The notes under the pieces: generated by a model
Seen by the model: only the letters and a program-made list of their open reading frames with translations
Told to the model about the DNA's origin: nothing
Database searches by the model: none
Shown here: in pieces, positions 59,141-64,000 of the stretch
How the letters are laid out: each line of letters begins with the position of its first letter
How positions within the stretch are numbered: the first letter of the stretch is position 1
Origin: Frigidibacter sp037095735
Lineage (GTDB): Bacteria > Pseudomonadota > Alphaproteobacteria > Rhodobacterales > Rhodobacteraceae
Direction: 5' to 3'
DNA: 64,000 nt
Assembly: GCF_037095735.1 (NCBI RefSeq)
Contig: NZ_JBAWKD010000006.1
Span: 1 to 64,000 of the forward strand
Program-made: the position numbers and the translations under genes

Positions 59141-59973
59141 CACCCCAGCGCCCCCATGTGGCGGGCCATCAGCTCGATCTGCGCCTCGAGCATCGGCAGG
59201 CCGGGATGCACCGCGGCCCCCGCCGCGCGGGCGCGGGCCAGAAGCGGGGTTTCCGCCGGGTCCATGATCGCCTCGGCCACCACCTGCCCGGCGTGCAGCC
59301 CTGCCGGATCGACGGGCAGCGCATCCCCGGCACGCATGCCCAGCGAGGTGGCGTTGACGATCATCTCGGCCTGATCGCAGTTCCCGTCGCCTGCCGCCAC
59401 CGGCAGCGCCGGATGCAGCGCGGCCACCCGCTCGACCAGCGCCTCGGCCTTGGCGCGGGTGCGGTTGACGATGGTCAGCCCCGCCACCCCGGCCTCGGCC
59501 AGCGCGAAGGCGATCGCCGAGGCCGCCCCTCCGGCCCCCGCCAGCAGTATCCGCCGGCCCGCCGGATCGTGGCCGGCGCGGCGCAGCCCCTCGACCATGC
59601 CGATCCCGTCGAGGATCGCGCCGGTCATGCTGCCGTCGGCCTCGCGCCGCACGCAGTTCACCGCACCCACTGCCCGCGCCGCCGGGCTGACCCGGTCGCA
59701 CAGCGCCAGCATCGCCTCCTTGTGTGGCATGGTGGCGATGAAGCCGCCGAAGTTCTCAAGCCGGCGCAACCCGTCAAGCGCCTGCGCGAGCCCCTCGGGC
59801 GCGACCTGCATCGGCACCAGCACGCCGTCGATGCCGTGCCGGGCAAAGACCCGGTGCATGACCATCGGCGTCTTCACATGCACCACCGGATCCGCAAGGA
59901 TCGCGTAAAGGCGCGTCCGCCCGGTGACCGCCACCGCGGGAATTCCGTCCATCGTCGTTCCGACCCCGTCCAT
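59140..59973 (-). CDS. AroE-like (shikimate/quinate dehydrogenase-related) protein
   Basis: The 277-aa protein has the AroE fold: substrate-domain MPHKEAM with catalytic Lys85, catalytic Asp122 in AILDGIGM, NADP loop LAGAGGAASAI and VNRTRAKA. The usual substrate residues differ. The Ser-x-Ser of HSLSP is HVKTP here, and the NTD of the canonical enzyme is ILD. That suggests a substrate other than shikimate. It sits in a transport/oxidation operon, not with aromatic biosynthesis genes. The ATG at 59973 follows AGGCAGGACG. Confidence 0.85.
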   Translation of the reverse strand: MDGVGTTMDGIPAVAVTGRTRLYAILADPVVHVKTPMVMHRVFARHGIDGVLVPMQVAPEGLAQALDGLRRLENFGGFIATMPHKEAMLALCDRVSPAARAVGAVNCVRREADGSMTGAILDGIGMVEGLRRAGHDPAGRRILLAGAGGAASAIAFALAEAGVAGLTIVNRTRAKAEALVERVAALHPALPVAAGDGNCDQAEMIVNATSLGMRAGDALPVDPAGLHAGQVVAEAIMDPAETPLLARARAAGAAVHPGLPMLEAQIELMARHMGALG

Positions 59974-59982
59974 CGTCCTGCC

Positions 59983-60780
59983 TCAGGTCATCATGTAACC
60001 GCCCGCGACATCAATGGTCTGGGCAGTGACGAAGCTTGCCTCGGGCGAAGTAAGCCAAAGGGCGACATCGGCGACCTCTGCCGGCTCGCCCAGCCGCCCC
60101 ATCGGCGTGAGCGCGACCTGCGCGTCGTTCACCTCGCGCGCGACGCCGTTGACCATCGGCGTCGAGATCCGGCCCGGCGCCAGCGCGTTCACCCGGATCC
60201 CGAAGGGGCCGAGTTCCGCCGCCAGATGCTTGGTGAAGCCGATGATCGCCGACTTGGTGGCGGCGTAGTGGCAGGCGACGATGGGCGAGTAGGTCTTGCC
60301 CGCGACCGACGAGGTGTTGACGATCCAGCCGCGGCGCGCGGCGCACATCGCGGGCGTCAGCGCGCGGATCGTGTTGAAGGTGCCGGTCAGGTTCACGTCG
60401 ACCACCCGGCGCCATTCCGCGGGGTCCATCTCCCAGACCTTGTGCGCGCGGCCCGCGTGCTTGGGTGAGATGCCGGCGTTGTTCACCACCGTGTCGAAAT
60501 CGCCCCCCGCCGCGGCCAGCGCGCGGTCAAGGGCGCCGTAATCCGACACGTCGCAGGCCAGCGCCACCGCCTGCCCGCCCGCCTCGCGGATCGCGGTGAC
60601 GGCGCGGTCGACATCCTCGGCCGACAGGTCGCAGACACCCACCACCGCGCCGCGCGCGGCGAAGGCCTGCGCCAGCGCCGCGCCGATGCCGCGCGCGGCC
60701 CCGGTCACCAGCACCCGGCGCCCGGCGTGGCTGGCGCGCCCGGCCATCGCGGCCGGGTTGATCTCTCGTTCCGTCATCAT
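59983..60780 (-). CDS. short-chain dehydrogenase/reductase
   Basis: The 265-aa classical SDR has the cofactor motif VTGAARGIGAALA, NNAGISPKHAG and the active-site Ser, Tyr and Lys (NTSSVAGK; YAATKSA). CDLSA after the cofactor motif indicates preference for NAD. Two adjacent ATGs exist (60780, 60777). It starts immediately after the livF stop. Substrate unknown; it probably oxidises an alcohol imported by the Liv system. Confidence 0.9.
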   Translation of the reverse strand: MMTEREINPAAMAGRASHAGRRVLVTGAARGIGAALAQAFAARGAVVGVCDLSAEDVDRAVTAIREAGGQAVALACDVSDYGALDRALAAAGGDFDTVVNNAGISPKHAGRAHKVWEMDPAEWRRVVDVNLTGTFNTIRALTPAMCAARRGWIVNTSSVAGKTYSPIVACHYAATKSAIIGFTKHLAAELGPFGIRVNALAPGRISTPMVNGVAREVNDAQVALTPMGRLGEPAEVADVALWLTSPEASFVTAQTIDVAGGYMMT

Positions 60781-61485
60781 TCAGATCCCCAGGTAGGCCT
60801 GCCGCACATGGTCGTTGCGCAGAAGCGCCGCGGCATCGTCGGCGATCACGATCTCGCCGTTTTCAAGGACATAGCCGCGGTCGGCGGCCTTCAGCGTGTG
60901 GAAGACGTTCTGCTCGACGATCAGGACCGTGGCGCCGGTGGCCACGATCCGCTCGATCACCTCGAAGACCTGCGCGACGATGATCGGCGCAAGGCCAAGC
61001 GAGGGTTCGTCGAACATCAGAAGCCGCGGGCGGGCCATCATGCCGCGCGCGATCGCCGCCATCTGCTGCTCGCCCCCCGACATCGACGAGGCCTGCTGAC
61101 CCAGCCGTTCCTTCAGCCGCGGAAACAGCGCCAGCACCTCTTCCAGCGTCTGCTCGGTCTGCCCGCGCGCCCCCCGTCGGTAGGCGCCCATCCGCAGGTT
61201 CTCTTCCACCGTCATGTCGGGGAAAAGCTGGCGCCCCTCGGGGATCAGGGTGATGCCCAGCTCGACCGTCTCATGCGCCGAGAGGCGGGTGATGTCCTGC
61301 CCCTCGAAGCTGATGCTGCCGGCCGAGGGCGTGAGCAACCCCGCGATGGTGCGCAGCGTGGTGGTCTTGCCCGCGCCGTTCGCGCCGACGATGGTCACCA
61401 CCTCGCCCTGCCGCACCTCGAGCGAGACGCCGTGCAGGATCGTGGTCGCGCCATAGCCCGCGTCGATCCCCTCAAGCCTGAGCAT
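60781..61485 (-). CDS. livF: branched-chain-type ABC transporter ATPase LivF
   Basis: The 234-aa ATPase has Walker A GANGAGKTT, the LivF-like signature MSGGEQQMAAIARG, Walker B LLMFDEPSLGLAP and the end HVRQAYLGI. It energises uptake together with the LivM-LivG fusion and LivH. Its ATG has AAGGAG upstream and overlaps livMG by 14 bp. Confidence 0.94.
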   Translation of the reverse strand: MLRLEGIDAGYGATTILHGVSLEVRQGEVVTIVGANGAGKTTTLRTIAGLLTPSAGSISFEGQDITRLSAHETVELGITLIPEGRQLFPDMTVEENLRMGAYRRGARGQTEQTLEEVLALFPRLKERLGQQASSMSGGEQQMAAIARGMMARPRLLMFDEPSLGLAPIIVAQVFEVIERIVATGATVLIVEQNVFHTLKAADRGYVLENGEIVIADDAAALLRNDHVRQAYLGI

Positions 61486-63289
61486 GGCTGAACTCCTTGC
61501 CGAGATAGGCCTCGATCACCTGCGGGTCGCGCACCACCTCCTGCGGCGGCCCCTGCGCGATGATCCGGCCCGAGTTGATGACGATCACGCGGTCCGACAG
61601 CGACATCACCGCCTGCATCACATGCTCGATCGCGACGATGCTGACGCCGGTGTCGCGGATCGACTTCATCAGGTCGATGGCGCGGCGCACGTCGGTCTGG
61701 TTGATGCCGGCCATCACCTCGTCCAGCAGCAGGATCTTCGGCTGCATCGCCATGACCCGCGCCACCTCGAGCCGCTTGAGCCCGCCGATGGTCAGCCCGC
61801 GCGCCTCCGAATGCAGATAGGGCGCGAGGCCCATCGCATGGGCGACCTCGCGCGCGGCCTCGCGCGCCGCCTTCACCTCGCCGTGGCGCCAGAAGGCGCC
61901 GACCATGATGTTTTCCTCGACGGTCATCGCCGCGAAGGGCTGCACGATCTGGAAGGTCCGCCCGAGGCCGAGGCTGGCGAAATCGGCGGGGCTCGAGGGT
62001 TCCTGCCAGCCGCCGTCCGGCCCGCGCAGCAGGACCCGCCCGCCGTCCGGCTTCAGGAAGCCCGAGATCATGTTGAAGACCGTGGTCTTGCCGGCGCCGT
62101 TCGGGCCGATCACGCCCAGGATCTCGCCCTCGCGCAGGGTGAAGCCCACGTCGTTGGTGACATGCAGGCCGCCGAAATGCTTCTGCAGCCCTTCGACCCG
62201 CATCACCTCGTCCCCGATCGGCGGGCGCGTGGCCGCCGCGGGGCGCGCGGCGACGGCCTCGGTCTCGCCGGGTTTCACCGCGCGTTCGGGATGCAGCAGG
62301 CGGTCGAGCACGCCCATGATCCCGTTCGGCATGAACAGCACGACACCCATCAGCACCGCGCCATAGACGAAGCCGTGCAGACCGATCGCCTGCGCGCCCA
62401 GCGCCCCGCGCGCCAGTTCCGAGATCGGCACCAGGAGCACCGCGCCCAGCAGCGGGCCGAAGACCGTGCCGATGCCGCCGATCAGCGCGAACATCGCGAT
62501 CTGGATCGAGTTCTGCAGCGAGAACATCGCCGCGGGCTCGATGAAGGTCAGGTACATCGCGTGGAAGGTGCCCAGCATTGCCGTCAGCGCCGCCGAGGCC
62601 GCGACCGCCATTAGCCGCACCCGCACCGTGCGCACCCCCGCCGCCTTCGCCGCGCTTTCGCGTTCGCGCGTGGCGACAAGGTAGAAGCCCAGCCGGCGCG
62701 AGCGGATCGCCCAGGCCACCGCAAGGCAGACCAGCAGCATCCCGAAGGCGATCAGCAGCGCGGGCCACTTCTCGCGGAAGACCATCCATTCCCAGCCGAT
62801 CTTCAGCGGGATCATCAGCCCGGTCGCGCCGCCGGTGAGGTCGCGGAAATGCAGCGCCAGCACGCGGAACACCTCGAGAAACGCGATTGTCGCCAGCGCG
62901 AAGAACGGCCCGTGCAGGCGGAAGCAGGGCCACGAGATGACGACAGCGACCACCGCAGCCACGGCCGCGCCCGCGAACATCCCGACCCAGGGCGAGATGC
63001 CGTGGCTCATCAGGATCACGCCGACATAGCCGCCGATGCCGTAGAAGATCGAATGGCCCAGCGAAAGCTGCCCGGCATAGCCGCCGACGATGTTCCAGGC
63101 GGTCGAGAGACCGGCGAACAGGCAGATCGTGACGAAGACATGGGTGACGAAGGCGTCGTCGATCGCCAGCGGCACGATCAGCAGCGCGGCCAGCACCGCG
63201 ACGAGGCCCCAGGCGCCCCAGGTGGTGCGGCGGCTGGCGGCGGCCTCGGCCCGGGCGATGCGGCTGGCGGGAAGAGAGCTGTCGGTCAT
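61472..63289 (-). CDS. LivM-LivG fusion (permease plus ATPase)
   Basis: The 605-aa protein joins a LivM-type permease (residues about 25-335, with WNIVGGYAGQLSLGHSIFYG and ALIGGIGTVFGPLLGA) to a LivG-type ATPase (about 365-605). The ATPase has Walker A GPNGAGKTTVF, GRTFQIVQPFAAMTVEENI, Walker B ILLLDEVMAGIN and the C-terminus VIEAYLG. The signature is LTIGGLKRLEVAR, with TIGG instead of LSYG/LSGG. Such fusions occur in other proteobacteria. The neighbours suggest that the cargo is not necessarily an amino acid. Confidence 0.92.
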   Translation of the reverse strand: MTDSSLPASRIARAEAAASRRTTWGAWGLVAVLAALLIVPLAIDDAFVTHVFVTICLFAGLSTAWNIVGGYAGQLSLGHSIFYGIGGYVGVILMSHGISPWVGMFAGAAVAAVVAVVISWPCFRLHGPFFALATIAFLEVFRVLALHFRDLTGGATGLMIPLKIGWEWMVFREKWPALLIAFGMLLVCLAVAWAIRSRRLGFYLVATRERESAAKAAGVRTVRVRLMAVAASAALTAMLGTFHAMYLTFIEPAAMFSLQNSIQIAMFALIGGIGTVFGPLLGAVLLVPISELARGALGAQAIGLHGFVYGAVLMGVVLFMPNGIMGVLDRLLHPERAVKPGETEAVAARPAAATRPPIGDEVMRVEGLQKHFGGLHVTNDVGFTLREGEILGVIGPNGAGKTTVFNMISGFLKPDGGRVLLRGPDGGWQEPSSPADFASLGLGRTFQIVQPFAAMTVEENIMVGAFWRHGEVKAAREAAREVAHAMGLAPYLHSEARGLTIGGLKRLEVARVMAMQPKILLLDEVMAGINQTDVRRAIDLMKSIRDTGVSIVAIEHVMQAVMSLSDRVIVINSGRIIAQGPPQEVVRDPQVIEAYLGKEFSHAQA

Positions 63290-64000
63290 GACACATGCGC
63301 GAGCACGGCCCGCGTCCCGAAGAGGCCCGAGGGCCGGAGGATGAGGATCAGCAGGAACACCCCGAACACCACCGCCTCGCGCACGTCCGAGCCGATGTAG
63401 AAGCCCGAGAGCGCGTCGAGCAGGCCGATGACCATCGCCCCCGCGAAGGCGCCGGTGATCGAGCCGAGCCCGCCAAGCACGACCACCACGAAGGCGGTCA
63501 GCACGAAGTAGGTGCCGATGGTGGGCGAGGTCGGATAGAGCGGCGCGATCAGCGCCGAGCCCAGCCCGACGCAGGCCGCGCCGATGCCGAAGGTCAGCAT
63601 GTAGATCGCGTCGACGTTGATCCCCATCAGCTTCGCGGCGGCCCGGTTCTGGGCGACGGCCCGGATCGCGCGGCCGGTGTTGGTGCGGGCGAGGAAGGCG
63701 CGCAGGCCGATCACCAGCGCCACCGCGGCGACGAGGATCCAGAGCTGCCCGGTCAGCATCCGGACCGGCCCCGCCTCGATCGGCGCGCGCAGCCCATGGG
63801 CCGGGGTGTTGGCGATGTCGGCGCCGAAGACCATCAGCGCGAGGTTCATCAGCGCGGTCGACAGGCCGACCGTGGCGAAGATCTGCACGTGGTCGTCGCG
63901 CGCGGCCATCAGCGGCTGGATCAGGAAGCGCTGGGTCAGCACCCCCAGCAGGAACAGCAGCGGCACGACGCCGGCCACGGTGACATAGGGGTGAAGGCCC
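63286..64000 (-). CDS. livH: branched-chain-type ABC permease LivH, 5' end beyond the window
   Basis: The 238 codons visible are the C-terminal part of a LivH-type permease. They include QIFATVGLSTALMNLALMVFG, cited here as TVGLSTALMNL, then GRAIRAVAQNRAAAKLMGIN (the EAA-like loop) and GGLGSITGAFAGAMVIG. The frame continues through the window edge (GLHPYVTVAGVV), so the start is missing. Its stop overlaps the livMG start as ATGA. A substrate-binding protein gene probably lies beyond the edge. Confidence 0.92.
   Translation of the reverse strand, partial: GLHPYVTVAGVVPLLFLLGVLTQRFLIQPLMAARDDHVQIFATVGLSTALMNLALMVFGADIANTPAHGLRAPIEAGPVRMLTGQLWILVAAVALVIGLRAFLARTNTGRAIRAVAQNRAAAKLMGINVDAIYMLTFGIGAACVGLGSALIAPLYPTSPTIGTYFVLTAFVVVVLGGLGSITGAFAGAMVIGLLDALSGFYIGSDVREAVVFGVFLLILILRPSGLFGTRAVLAHVS

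Noticed and set aside
1..64000. CRISPR arrays, insertion sequences, transposases, prophage genes, rRNA
   Set aside because: None was recognised. Repeats found are short (6-52 bp) and do not have CRISPR spacing, and no transposase or integrase motif was seen.

Overview
The window looks like a chromosomal segment of a GC-rich alphaproteobacterium of the family Rhodobacteraceae (Rhodobacter/Rhodovulum type). The evidence is the gene order ftsZ-lpxC-bamD-recN, a DUF2484-type small membrane gene between murC and murB, a red-type form I RuBisCO operon with cbbX, and a CtrA-like TTAA-N7-TTAA box. The assignment is inferred from gene content and order; no 16S gene is present.

Layout. 1-532 is gene-free (one perfect DnaA-box sequence, a palindrome, a short tandem repeat). 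533-4331: acyl-CoA synthetase and an MsbA-like ABC exporter. 4552-4625: tRNA-Gly(TCC). 4829-9135 (minus): HD-domain protein, recN, bamD, lpxC. 9420-19826 (minus): the distal half of the division/cell-wall (dcw) cluster, transcribed ftsW-murG-murC-DUF2484-murB-ddl-ftsQ-ftsA-ftsZ. The usual proximal half (ftsI, murE, murF, mraY, murD) is not next to ftsW; a divergent L-lactate dehydrogenase gene is there instead. 20019-28893: ldh, a DinB-like protein preceded by the CtrA-like box, a 0.75-kb gene-free stretch, yebC, a small secreted protein, an SLC13/RCK_C transporter, a YmdB-like phosphoesterase, and a divergent LysR regulator / ALDH7 pair.

28987-40213 (minus): glpD-glpK, then a histidine utilisation operon hutI-hutH-hutU-(flavin reductase)-hutD-hutF-hutC. 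It uses the formimidoylglutamate deiminase (HutF) route; no hutG is in the window. A palindrome overlapping the hutI promoter is the likely HutC operator. hutC itself seems to start at CTG. Two near-identical 52-bp GC-rich repeats flank the glpD promoter, and the only ambiguous base (32296) lies beside one of them.

40333-44600 (minus) is the most unusual part: a tight three-gene cassette of a SARP-like winged-helix/TPR regulator, a vanadium-haloperoxidase/PAP2-type protein with an 11-fold Asn-Arg dipeptide repeat and an altered PSGH motif, and a cytoplasmic-looking subtilisin-family peptidase. I do not recognise it as a described system.

45204-57477 is a Calvin-Benson operon: cbbR divergent from cbbF-P-T-gap-A-L-S-X-E-Z-Y. 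It includes RuBisCO, its activase CbbX, and the 2-phosphoglycolate (CbbZ) and xylulose-bisphosphate (CbbY) phosphatases. A 30-codon micro-ORF with a strong ribosome-binding site ends on the cbbZ start codon.

57497-64000 (minus): a Liv-type ABC importer (livH cut by the window edge, a livM-livG fusion, livF) followed by an SDR dehydrogenase, a divergent AroE-like protein and a GMC oxidoreductase. It is probably an uptake-and-oxidation operon for an unidentified small alcohol or cyclic substrate.
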